Program-made: the position numbers and the translations under genes
DNA from: Exiguobacterium sp. s124
GTDB taxonomy: Bacteria > Bacillota > Bacilli > Exiguobacteriales > Exiguobacteriaceae
DNA: 64,000 nt
Assembly (NCBI RefSeq): GCF_018617485.1
Contig: NZ_JACSKH010000001.1
Location: forward strand, 682,001 to 746,000
Reading direction: 5' to 3'
The notes under the pieces: model-generated
Told to the model about the DNA's origin: nothing
The model's input: the letters and a program-made list of their open reading frames with translations, nothing else
Database searches by the model: none
Shown: positions 33,830 to 41,706 of the stretch, one piece after another
Layout: the number at the start of each line of letters is the position of its first letter
Position numbering within the stretch: the first letter of the stretch is position 1

Positions 33830-33865
33830 ACGGATTTTATTAATAATTAGGACCGGCGGGGGGAA
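33812..33865. other. Candidate cos region
   Basis: Between the HNH and small terminase genes lie a C7 run (CCCCCCC) and a G6 run (GGCGGGGGG) about 40 bp apart flanking an AT-rich centre. cos sites of HNH/P27-type phages are found here; the exact cut cannot be read from sequence. Confidence 0.35.
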
Positions 33866-33916
33866 CTTCTTCCAACTGCGCGAGTTTCCAAAAACTTTTT
33901 TTGAGGGGGTGAAGAC

Positions 33917-34267
33917 ATGCCGAAGTTACCAAGCAGGGAAACCATCAAACGGGCGACAATCGCTGATATGAAGGCGCTCAGGATTCATAAACCGGAGTAC
34001 AATCGACTGGTTACCATCTATGCGGACTTGGTCCATCAATATAACGAAGCGCTGCAGGATTTCGACGCCTCCGGACGACAGTATGAAACTGAAACGGCGG
34101 CCGGCGGTTCGAAGAAGTCGGCAATCGTCGCCACTCTCGAAAATCTTCGGAAAGATATCCTCGCCTATTCTGACCGTCTATGCCCCAACCCGAAAGCGCT
34201 CGAGAATGTCACGGCTGAGAAAAAGAAAAGTTCAGGATTGGCAGCGGCGCTCCGTGATCTAACATGA
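33917..34267 (+). CDS. terS: Terminase small subunit (P27 type)
   Basis: A 116-aa P27-family small terminase: helical, with [38 protein letters not shown] and the C-terminal [11 protein letters not shown]. It recognises phage DNA for packaging. RBS GAGGGGGTGAAG; stop overlaps the terL start (ATGA). Confidence 0.85.
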   Translation: MPKLPSRETIKRATIADMKALRIHKPEYNRLVTIYADLVHQYNEALQDFDASGRQYETETAAGGSKKSAIVATLENLRKDILAYSDRLCPNPKALENVTAEKKKSSGLAAALRDLT

Positions 34268-36006
34268 GTACGAAGTACGATAATTTCCAGGTCGTCCTTG
34301 ATTATGCTGACTCAATCATCAGCGGCGAGAAAATCGCATCGAAAGAAATCATACAGGCATGCAAACGATTCAAAGAAGATTTAGAACGTGAAGAGTATGA
34401 CTTCAATCCGAAAGACGCTGAATTTGTCATCAAGATCATCGAGAAGACGTTTGTTCATGATAAAGGCGAGCGCTTAGACGGCACACCATTGCGTGGTGCG
34501 CCTTTTTTGTTGGAACCGTGGCAGAAATTCATCATCTACAACTTGCTCGCGTTCTTTTTAAAGGGAACAAAGATACGTCGCTATAAAGAAGCGTTCATAT
34601 TTTTGTGTAGGAAAAATGGGAAAACACGTTTCGCCGCAGCTTTATCTTGGGCCCTCGCTTTACTCGAACGACGTAGTGGATCGTCGGTGTATATAGTAGC
34701 TGCAGCTTTAAGACAGGCAGTTCAGTCATTTGATTTTATTAACTTCAATCTTCGCGAGATGGGCGAAGCTGATAATTTCAAAGTGTTGGACAACAACGCC
34801 GAACACTCGATCTCGGGTGACTTGGGAGACGGATTTCTACACATCGAAGCACTCGCTGCCAATCCAGACAAGCAAGATTCCCTGAACTGTAACATCGCCA
34901 TCGCCGACGAGTTGCATGCCTATCGGACAGCGAAGCAGTACAACATCATCAAAGAAGCGATGAAGGCGTACACCAACAAACTCATGATCGGCATCACGAC
35001 GGCCGGCGACAATATGAACTCGTTTTGCTACAACCGTTTGAAATACTGTCAAAAGATTTTAGACAAGACGGTGACCGATGAAGCGTACTTCGTGTTTATC
35101 GCGAAAGCGGATGAGGACGAGAATGGGAATGTCGATTATACGAGCGCAGAGCAACACGAAAAGGCAAACCCAAACTACGGCATCACCATTCGGCCGGACG
35201 ACATCATGAACGATGCGCTCCAAGCGCAGAACGATCCGCAACAACGCAAAGACTTTTTCGCAAAATCGCTCAACATCTATACAAGTGCAATGCGCGCTTA
35301 CTTTAACATCGAAGAATTTAGAGTGAGTAACCGACAGTTTGATTGGACGCTCGAAGATTTGGCAAAACTCAAAATTCAGTGGTATGGTGGAGCGGATTTA
35401 TCCAAACTTCATGATTTAACCGCCGCCGCGTTGTATGGTCGATACACATATAAAGGTCGAGAGATTGATATCACGCTCACACATGCGTTTTTCCCGATCA
35501 CGGTCGCGCACCAAAAAGCGGAAGATGACAATATCCCTCTATTCGGATGGCAAGATGACGGCGTGCTCACGATGAGCAACACACCAACCGTCAGTTATGA
35601 TGACGTCATCAATTGGTTTAAATCGATGCGGGATAAAGGGTTCAAAATTAAGATGGTCGGATTCGATAAAAAGTTCGGTCGCGAATTTTTCCTTGGGATG
35701 AAAAAAGCCGGGTTCAAAATCGTGGATCAACCACAGTATTTTTATAAAAAGTCAGAAGGATTCCGGCGCATCGAGGTCAAGGTTAAAAATCAGGAGCTCT
35801 ACTATGTTGGCAACCAAGCGTTTGAATATTGTGTTCAAAACGTGCGAGCTATCGAAAAGACCGACGACATGATCCAGTACGAGAAAGTAGATGGTGATGG
35901 AGGAACTTCTCGCATCGACTTGTTCGACGCTGCTGTTTTTGGTGCGGTACAGATGTTGGAAGATATGAGTCGTCAATCCACTGCGAGTCAGTGGCTAAAC
36001 AGCTAG
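34264..36006 (+). CDS. terL: Terminase large subunit
   Basis: A 580-aa packaging motor. Walker-A-like [18 protein letters not shown] (~res. 118), Walker B/catalytic Glu in [18 protein letters not shown] (~215), coupling motif GITTAGDN, and the C-terminal RNase-H-fold nuclease with [18 protein letters not shown] (~380) and a late Asp in [11 protein letters not shown]. It cuts and translocates DNA into proheads. Confidence 0.95.
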   Translation: MSTKYDNFQVVLDYADSIISGEKIASKEIIQACKRFKEDLEREEYDFNPKDAEFVIKIIEKTFVHDKGERLDGTPLRGAPFLLEPWQKFIIYNLLAFFLKGTKIRRYKEAFIFLCRKNGKTRFAAALSWALALLERRSGSSVYIVAAALRQAVQSFDFINFNLREMGEADNFKVLDNNAEHSISGDLGDGFLHIEALAANPDKQDSLNCNIAIADELHAYRTAKQYNIIKEAMKAYTNKLMIGITTAGDNMNSFCYNRLKYCQKILDKTVTDEAYFVFIAKADEDENGNVDYTSAEQHEKANPNYGITIRPDDIMNDALQAQNDPQQRKDFFAKSLNIYTSAMRAYFNIEEFRVSNRQFDWTLEDLAKLKIQWYGGADLSKLHDLTAAALYGRYTYKGREIDITLTHAFFPITVAHQKAEDDNIPLFGWQDDGVLTMSNTPTVSYDDVINWFKSMRDKGFKIKMVGFDKKFGREFFLGMKKAGFKIVDQPQYFYKKSEGFRRIEVKVKNQELYYVGNQAFEYCVQNVRAIEKTDDMIQYEKVDGDGGTSRIDLFDAAVFGAVQMLEDMSRQSTASQWLNS

Positions 36007-36025
36007 ATTTGAAGGAGGTGAACGA

Positions 36026-37231
36026 ATGGGATTTTGGAATTTTTGGAGACCGAAGAAACGGACATTACAACTCGTCGCCTCACCTGGTGAGTATTTTGAA
36101 ATGATGCTCGACGGGAGTTACACGAAGCTGTCCGATAATCCGGATGTACGAATTGCGGTTGATCGAGTTGCCGACCTTGTCAGTAACATGACGATACAGC
36201 TCATGCAAAATACGGAGATGGGTGACGAACGTGTTAAAAACGGACTGTCTCGTAAAATCGATATTGAGCCGCACCGCCATATGACACGTAAAGCATGGGT
36301 CTATAAGATTGTGTCTGATTTATTGCTATACGGTGATGGCAACTCAATCTGTCATATCTCGGTTGACCGCAAAACGGGGCTCATCGATAATTTGACACCG
36401 TTTGATATGTCACTCGTCAGTTTTAGTGATGCAAAAGAAGGATACAATGTGCTCTATCACGATAAGGTGTATGACCCGGATGAACTCGTTCACTTTGTCC
36501 GCAACCCGAACCCGAACGTGCCGTATATCGGTACGGGCTACCGGCTTGTCTTGAAGGATATCGTCAAAAACTTACAGCAGGCCACACAAACGAAGAGTAC
36601 GTTTATGTCGGGCAAGTACATGCCGAACCTGATCATCAAAGCGGACGGACTCACCGAAGAATTTACGACCGAAGAAGGTCGTGACAAGATTTTGAGCAAG
36701 TACATCACCGATTCGAGCGCAGGGAAGCCTTGGGTCATCCCGGCTGAACTCATCGACGTGCAGCAAGTCAAACCTCTGTCGCTGAATGATATCGCCATCA
36801 ACGAATCGGTAGAAATCGATAAGAAAACCGTTGCAGGACTCCTCGGAGTACCTGCTTTTTTGTTGGGCGTCGGCACGTTTAACAAAGACGAGTACAACAA
36901 CTTTATCAATACGACCGTCATGAGCATCGGTACCATCATCGCGCAAACGCTCACGAAGGACCTTGTCTACAAGGAACAATGGTACTTCAAACTCAATCCG
37001 CGTAGCCTGTATAGCTACAACCTGACCGAACTTGTCAACGCAGGGAGCAACATGGCTAAGATCAATGCGATGCGACGTAACGAGTTGCGCAACTGGGTCG
37101 GACTTGACCCAGACCCAGAGATGGAAGAATTACTCGTGCTCGAGAACTTTATCAAACAAGAAGACGTGGATAAGCAGAATAAGCTCTCGAACGACTCAGG
37201 TGACTTGAAAGGAGGTGATACGAATGCATAA
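36026..37231 (+). CDS. Portal protein
   Basis: A 401-aa HK97-type portal: NPDVRIAVDRVADLVSNMTIQLM, AWVYKIVSDLLLYGDGNSICHI, FVRNPNPNVPYIGTGYR and VAGLLGVPAFLLGVGTFNKDEYNNFINTTV. It forms the dodecameric DNA gate at one capsid vertex. RBS GAAGGAGGTG. Its 3' end overlaps the protease start. Confidence 0.94.
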   Translation: MGFWNFWRPKKRTLQLVASPGEYFEMMLDGSYTKLSDNPDVRIAVDRVADLVSNMTIQLMQNTEMGDERVKNGLSRKIDIEPHRHMTRKAWVYKIVSDLLLYGDGNSICHISVDRKTGLIDNLTPFDMSLVSFSDAKEGYNVLYHDKVYDPDELVHFVRNPNPNVPYIGTGYRLVLKDIVKNLQQATQTKSTFMSGKYMPNLIIKADGLTEEFTTEEGRDKILSKYITDSSAGKPWVIPAELIDVQQVKPLSLNDIAINESVEIDKKTVAGLLGVPAFLLGVGTFNKDEYNNFINTTVMSIGTIIAQTLTKDLVYKEQWYFKLNPRSLYSYNLTELVNAGSNMAKINAMRRNELRNWVGLDPDPEMEELLVLENFIKQEDVDKQNKLSNDSGDLKGGDTNA

Positions 37232-37790
37232 ACGAGCCTCTTACCTGACAACCGAATTTCGGGCGGAACAGGAAGACGACAAACTCTATATCGAGGGGTA
37301 CTTCATCAAATTCAATTCAGAGACCGAATTGTTCCCGGGCATGTACGAGGAAGTGGCGCCTGAAGCGATCACGAAGAGTTTGAAAGACAACGACGTGCGC
37401 AGCCTATTCAACCATGACACGAATTTAGTGCTCGGTCGGAGTGGCAACAAGACGCTCGAGCTTCGAGCGGATGACGTCGGTCTTTGGGGCCGCGTCGAGA
37501 TCAATCAGAAGGACCAACAGGCGATGGATGCGTATCACCGGATTCAACGCGGAGATGTGACGGGTTGCTCTTTCGGATTCTACCCAATCAAAGAAGAGCA
37601 TGAATCAAGAGCGGCGGGTGGTGACAAATTCATTTTGCGCGAGATTGACTTGTTCGAAGTGAGTCCTTGCGTGTTCCCGGCATATCCACAAACAGAAATT
37701 TCGGCACGACAGCAAGATTTAGAAGCGTTCAAACGTGAAAAACTACAGACGCGAAAGCGTCAACTAAAGGAGCGATTACAGCATGGCTAA
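37224..37790 (+). CDS. HK97-family prohead protease
   Basis: A 188-aa protease of the S78/U35 family: IEGYFIKFNSETELFPGMYEEV, RSLFNHDTNLVLGRS (catalytic His), DVTGCSFGFYP (catalytic Ser) and EVSPCVFPAYP. ATG 37224 lies 7 nt after GGAGGT; the upstream GTG overlaps that RBS. It matures the capsid by removing the delta domain. Overlaps both neighbours. Confidence 0.93.
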   Translation: MHKRASYLTTEFRAEQEDDKLYIEGYFIKFNSETELFPGMYEEVAPEAITKSLKDNDVRSLFNHDTNLVLGRSGNKTLELRADDVGLWGRVEINQKDQQAMDAYHRIQRGDVTGCSFGFYPIKEEHESRAAGGDKFILREIDLFEVSPCVFPAYPQTEISARQQDLEAFKREKLQTRKRQLKERLQHG

Positions 37791-38964
37791 AGCAATCATT
37801 ATCGGCTCGAAACTTAAACTCAAGCGACGTGCGCTTGAAGGTATCAAATCGGAATTAAGCAAGATCAAGTTGCGTGAAGACGAAGTGTTGAAAGCAATTG
37901 ATGATGTGGAGAATGAGGAAGACCTTGCTCCAGTTGAACAAGAAGTCGAAGCCATTCAGGCAGAGCTCGAATCGAAGAACAATGAGAAGACACAACTTGA
38001 AGAAGAGATTGCCGCGCTTGAAGCGGAACTTGAAGCACTCAACGATAAAGCGCCACAGGGCGCGCAACAAAAAGGAGCGGGACGCGGTATGAACCCACAA
38101 CAAACAGAAGCTCGTGACGGTATCGTCGCATACGTACGATCAAAAGGACAGGAGCGTGCCGGATTTACGTCGGTCGAAGGTGGCGCTTTGATTCCAGAAG
38201 AGTTGCTCAAGCCACAAGAAGTGCCTGAGGAAGAAGTTGATCTTTCGAAGTATGTCAATATCGCGAAGGTGAACAGCGGATCCGGGAAGTACCCAGTTAT
38301 CAAGAAATCAGGCAACAAGATGGTCTCGGTCGCCGAACTCGCGGCCAACCCGGAGTTAGCAAAACCATCAATCGATGAAGTTGCGTACGACATCGACACG
38401 TACCGTGGATACATTCCGGTGTCGCAAGAAGTCATCGACGATGCGGATTACGATGTGCTTGATTTAATCGCGAAAGAAATCCAAAGCCAAGAATTGAACA
38501 CGAAAAACGCTGCCATTGCGGCCGTCCTCAAAACGGCACCTGCAAAAGCGGTCACAGGCGTCGATGGTCTCAAGAAAGTGTTCAACGTCGACTTGAAAAA
38601 AGTCTACATGCCAAAAGCAATTCTCTCGGCGTCACTCTTCAACGAGCTCGATACGACGAAAGATGCAAACGGGCGTTACCTCTTACAAGATGACATCACG
38701 GTCGAATCGGGCAAGAAACTCTTCGGTAAAGAAGTCATCGTGCTGGACGACGAGATGATTGGGACAACAGCAGGCGACCTCGTCGGTTTCATCGGAGACG
38801 CGAAAGCGTTCATGACGCTCTTCGACCGTAAGCGAGCTACAGTCAAGTGGGTCGATAACGACGTGTATGGTCAATTGCTTGCCGGTTTCGTGCGTTTCGA
38901 TGCAGAAGCAACAGATACAGCTGCAGGATTCTACGTGACGTATACAGCTGACGTAGGTGCGTAA
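37783..38964 (+). CDS. HK97-fold major capsid protein
   Basis: A 393-aa capsid precursor. Residues ~10-90 are a Glu/Lys-rich coiled-coil delta (scaffolding) domain; a Gly/Gln-rich hinge (~90-105) is the probable cleavage zone. The mature part has GFTSVEGGALIPEEL, YPVIKKSGNKMVSVAELA, YRGYIPVSQEVIDDADYDVLD and FDRKRATVKWVDNDVYGQLLAGFVRFDA, the HK97 A-domain and P-loop blocks. Confidence 0.95.
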   Translation: MAKAIIIGSKLKLKRRALEGIKSELSKIKLREDEVLKAIDDVENEEDLAPVEQEVEAIQAELESKNNEKTQLEEEIAALEAELEALNDKAPQGAQQKGAGRGMNPQQTEARDGIVAYVRSKGQERAGFTSVEGGALIPEELLKPQEVPEEEVDLSKYVNIAKVNSGSGKYPVIKKSGNKMVSVAELAANPELAKPSIDEVAYDIDTYRGYIPVSQEVIDDADYDVLDLIAKEIQSQELNTKNAAIAAVLKTAPAKAVTGVDGLKKVFNVDLKKVYMPKAILSASLFNELDTTKDANGRYLLQDDITVESGKKLFGKEVIVLDDEMIGTTAGDLVGFIGDAKAFMTLFDRKRATVKWVDNDVYGQLLAGFVRFDAEATDTAAGFYVTYTADVGA

Positions 38965-38980
38965 GAAGGAGGGATGAAGT

Positions 38981-39175
38981 ATGAGTTACATCGTGATTCA
39001 TCCGTTCCGAGACTTGGAGGACAAGGGTAAATCGTTTCCCGAGGGGCGTTTATACGCTCCCGGGGACGAGTATCCGGCAACGAAAAAGAAAATCTCGGAC
39101 GAGCGTCTCGAGGAGTTGAGCACGAGCAATAACCGTCAGCGAAAGGCGCTCATCAAAAAGACAGGTGATACGTGA
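38981..39175 (+). CDS. Small head protein (64 aa)
   Basis: MSYIVIHPFRDLEDKGKSFP… with PEGRLYAPGDEYP: short beta-rich protein regularly found between capsid and connector in these phages. RBS AAGGAGGG. Role unclear. Confidence 0.65.
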   Translation: MSYIVIHPFRDLEDKGKSFPEGRLYAPGDEYPATKKKISDERLEELSTSNNRQRKALIKKTGDT

Positions 39176-39447
39176 TGTTCACACAAGCGTTACCCATCTT
39201 TAAATCCAAACTCGGCATCACTTCGACCGTACGTGACGAATATCTACTCGCCATCTTGCAAGGTATTGAAGAAGAGTTGACGAGTATTCAAGGTATTGCA
39301 CTCGACGAAACGAATACGGCGCATCTTATGTTTGTCGTCGATTACGCAGAGTACCGTTATAACAATCGTGATAACCCAACGCTCCCACGTCATCTCCAGT
39401 GGCGTCTTCACAACTTGATGTTAAAAGGTGGTGGGGCGAGTGTTTGA
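39175..39447 (+). CDS. Head-tail connector (gp6-like)
   Basis: A 90-aa all-helical connector: FKSKLGITSTVRDEYLLAILQGIEEEL, FVVDYAEYRYNNRDNPTLPRHLQWRLHNLML. ATG 39175 overlaps the previous stop (TGATG). It joins portal and head-closure protein. Confidence 0.82.
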   Translation: MFTQALPIFKSKLGITSTVRDEYLLAILQGIEEELTSIQGIALDETNTAHLMFVVDYAEYRYNNRDNPTLPRHLQWRLHNLMLKGGGASV

Positions 39448-39742
39448 GGAAGAGATTGAGCTAGGTGATTTGGTCGAGGTAGTCGAGTACGGGGAAGTGG
39501 TGAAGTCAATGATGTGGACCCGCCGGCTCGCACAACGTCTTGATGATTCTCGTTCAGAATTCTATCAAGCCTCACGTGCCGGACTACGACCTGAAATCAC
39601 ATTCGCCATCCATGACTTTGAATATGCTGACGAGGAATACGTACGTCATGAAGGAAATGAGTATACGATTATTCGTGCGGCGAAACGTGGGGAGTTACGT
39701 GAGCTCGTCTGTACCGCGAAAGTAGGTGCTGCGAATGGCTAA
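39440..39742 (+). CDS. Head-closure / head-tail adaptor protein
   Basis: About 100 aa from GTG 39440 (upstream GTGs at 39428 and 39431 are possible). Beta-rich with MWTRRLAQRLDDSRSEFYQASRAGLRPEITFAIHDFEYADEEYV and a C-terminal YTIIRAAKRGELRELVC, the pattern of SPP1 gp16-type stoppers. Confidence 0.8.
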   Translation: MFEEEIELGDLVEVVEYGEVVKSMMWTRRLAQRLDDSRSEFYQASRAGLRPEITFAIHDFEYADEEYVRHEGNEYTIIRAAKRGELRELVCTAKVGAANG

Positions 39743-40091
39743 AAAAGCCTTCACGCTCGAATCAAATTTAGACAAGGTCATTCAACGCGTCGAAGAAAAA
39801 CCGCAAAAAGTGATGAATGAAATTGGACGAAATTTGACGCGCGAAATCAAAAGTACGACGCTCAATAGTCAGTTTCATCAACGACGTGGGATTTTAAAAA
39901 AATCACTCGGCTACTGGGCGCGGAAACAAGAGAAAGATTTACAGATTGGATTCAAGATGTCGATTCCAGGCATTGTCGGACCGATGATGACCGGACAAGA
40001 GGCTGACCCGATCAAACCCGTCGTCATCAAAAACGCGAATGCCATTCAACAACTGATTGGTGCTGCATTAGACGAGATCCGGAAGGAGTGA
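39735..40091 (+). CDS. HK97 gp10-like tail component
   Basis: A 118-aa basic protein of the gp10 family (LDKVIQRVEEKPQKVMNEIGRNLTREIKSTTLNSQF…RRGILKKSLGYWARK). ATG 39735 chosen; overlaps the previous stop. Acts at the head-tail joint before tail attachment. Confidence 0.78.
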   Translation: MAKKAFTLESNLDKVIQRVEEKPQKVMNEIGRNLTREIKSTTLNSQFHQRRGILKKSLGYWARKQEKDLQIGFKMSIPGIVGPMMTGQEADPIKPVVIKNANAIQQLIGAALDEIRKE

Positions 40092-40097
40092 CGCGAG

Positions 40098-40493
40098 ATG
40101 AACATGAATGCTTTTGCGGACATGCTATATGACGTCTTGCGATTAAAACATACTCGTGTCTATCGTAATAAAGCACCTCAGTCTCCGACATATCCATTTG
40201 TCATCTACCGTGTCGAGAGCGCGATGGATATGAGTCCGAGCGAAGACTTATATGTGCACGTCGACATATATGAAGACGAAAACGTGAGTGTGCGAGCACT
40301 TGAGAGCCTCGCTGATTTGATTGACGGGAATGGAGATGGTTTGGAACCGACGGGTCTGAATCAATTAATTTTAAGAGCGAACGGATTAAACGCGCATTTC
40401 AAGCGTGAGCAACGGCAGCACATCCCGAGTCTAGAAATCGACGGAGTGCAAGCGGTCAACTTACGTTATGACGTGCGCGTTTACTTTAACTAG
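40098..40493 (+). CDS. Tail completion protein (DUF3168-like)
   Basis: A 131-aa protein with RVYRNKAPQSPTYPFVIYRVES, YVHVDIYEDENVSVRALESLADLI and VNLRYDVRVYF: the tail-terminator layout. Located between gp10-like and tail-tube genes as expected. Confidence 0.75.
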   Translation: MNMNAFADMLYDVLRLKHTRVYRNKAPQSPTYPFVIYRVESAMDMSPSEDLYVHVDIYEDENVSVRALESLADLIDGNGDGLEPTGLNQLILRANGLNAHFKREQRQHIPSLEIDGVQAVNLRYDVRVYFN

Positions 40494-40507
40494 GGAGGTT
40501 TTAATAC

Positions 40508-41005
40508 ATGGCAACAGAAAAGATTTTGCTTGGGTATGGCATCGTGGCCATCGCGGGAACACCAATCGGCCTCACGCGTGGCGGTTCGCAATTTGACGTC
40601 GAACGCGAGATTCGAAGCATCGAGGCAGATGGAGATCGAGGACCAGTCAAAGGGCGTCAGGTCATCGACACAGAGGTTGCAAAACTGACGGTCAATGCGC
40701 TCGAGCCATTTAGTGCAGCAGACATGAGCAAGTACTACCCAGGCATCTCGATTACGTCAGGAACAGATGATGTGATGACTGGTACGTTATCGATCGTTGA
40801 AGGTGACTATAACGAAGTGACGTGGACTGGAAAAACGAAAGACGGGAAACCTGTCGTCATCACCGTCGAAAATGCGATGAACTTGGATAATCTCGAGTGG
40901 AAACTCGAAGACAAGAATGAAGTGGTACCATCTATTGGATTTACCGCACACTACGATGAAACGACACGCGACACACCACCGTGGAACGTCGCATTTGGAC
41001 TGTAA
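40508..41005 (+). CDS. Major tail (tube) protein
   Basis: A 165-aa beta-rich tube protein (GYGIVAIAGTPIGLTRGGSQFDVEREIRSIEADGDRGPVKGRQVID). It forms the tail tube. RBS GGGAGG; a hairpin terminator follows, common after this highly expressed gene. Confidence 0.85.
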   Translation: MATEKILLGYGIVAIAGTPIGLTRGGSQFDVEREIRSIEADGDRGPVKGRQVIDTEVAKLTVNALEPFSAADMSKYYPGISITSGTDDVMTGTLSIVEGDYNEVTWTGKTKDGKPVVITVENAMNLDNLEWKLEDKNEVVPSIGFTAHYDETTRDTPPWNVAFGL

Positions 41006-41032
41006 GAGAGCTGAAATAACAGCTCTCTTTTT
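41005..41032 (+). terminator. Terminator after the tail tube gene
   Basis: Perfect 9-bp stem AGAGAGCTG / CAGCTCTCT, 6-nt loop, T5. Likely partial, lowering expression of the chaperone and tape-measure genes relative to tube protein. Confidence 0.85.
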
Positions 41033-41059
41033 AATTTATAAAATCAGGAGGGATTGTAC

Positions 41060-41425
41060 ATGATTACAAAAGACTTTGATTTAGATGACGTGTTTTTGAT
41101 GAGCGAGATCATCGACAAGATGGACTTGCGGCTGGACGTCGAGAACGCGCTCGATATGACCAACTTTGAAGGGAAGACAGAAGAGCAGGTCGGTCGTGAA
41201 TTGATGATGAAAGTGTTCCCGGATCTCGGGGCGAAAGTTGTTCGTCGTCTGCACAAGGCACGAAGAGAAGTGAAGCAGTTCGTCGCAAACATGACAGGCA
41301 TGAAAGAATCCGAAGTCGGAAAACTACGTCCGAAAGAATTGAAGGACTTCTTTAAAGAGCTTGTGGAGCGCGAAGGATTTGCTGATTTTTTAGCGGATGC
41401 CGGAATCTCCATCGGGAAAGAATAG
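41060..41425 (+). CDS. Tail assembly chaperone (gpG equivalent)
   Basis: A 121-aa protein (ITKDFDLDDVFLMSEIIDKMDLRL…GMKESEVGKLRPKELKDFFKELVEREGFADFLADAG). ATG 41060 follows AGGAGGG at 7 nt. A slippery heptamer T-TTT-TTA in frame at 41386-41392, 30 nt before the stop, allows a -1 shift into the next ORF. The family chaperones the tape measure during tail assembly. Confidence 0.85.
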   Translation: MITKDFDLDDVFLMSEIIDKMDLRLDVENALDMTNFEGKTEEQVGRELMMKVFPDLGAKVVRRLHKARREVKQFVANMTGMKESEVGKLRPKELKDFFKELVEREGFADFLADAGISIGKE

Positions 41426-41703
41426 AGGATTTTCTACTTAAACGTTACGGAAACATCGAATATGTGCTGAAAATGCCCCTCTCACGTGCAATGAAACTCA
41501 TTGCGCACGGGTTAGAGGAAGAAAAACGCGCTCAGTACTACCAATGGTGGCTCGCTCGCTACCCGATGTACACGAAAGAGGACTATGAGTCCTTTGACGA
41601 GTTTTATGGAAAGGTACAACCGAAGACAATCAACCTTGATCATCGTCCGAAAGATGAAATCATGGCTGAATTGCTCGGACAAGACTTCGAGGAGAGGGGG
41701 TAA
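41060..41703 (+). CDS. Frameshifted tail assembly chaperone (gpGT equivalent)
   Basis: Product expected from -1 frameshifting at 41386-41392: 111 codons in frame 0, then re-reading base 41392 into the -1 frame to 41703, 214 aa in total. The -1 frame has a stop at 41383-41385 just before the heptamer and none after it, so the shift must occur at or after 41386. The T part reads RIEDFLLKRYGNIEYVLKMPLSRAMKLIAHGLEEEKR, an arrangement typical of siphovirus T domains, and has no RBS of its own near its first ATG (41464). Confidence 0.8.
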
Positions 41704-41706
41704 ACA

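Noticed and set aside
41414-41420. GGGAAAG, the lambda-type slippery heptamer
   Set aside because: In frame 0 it reads GGG AAA G, which is not X-XXY-YYZ phase; after -1 slippage both tRNAs would mispair. T-TTT-TTA at 41386 is correctly phased.
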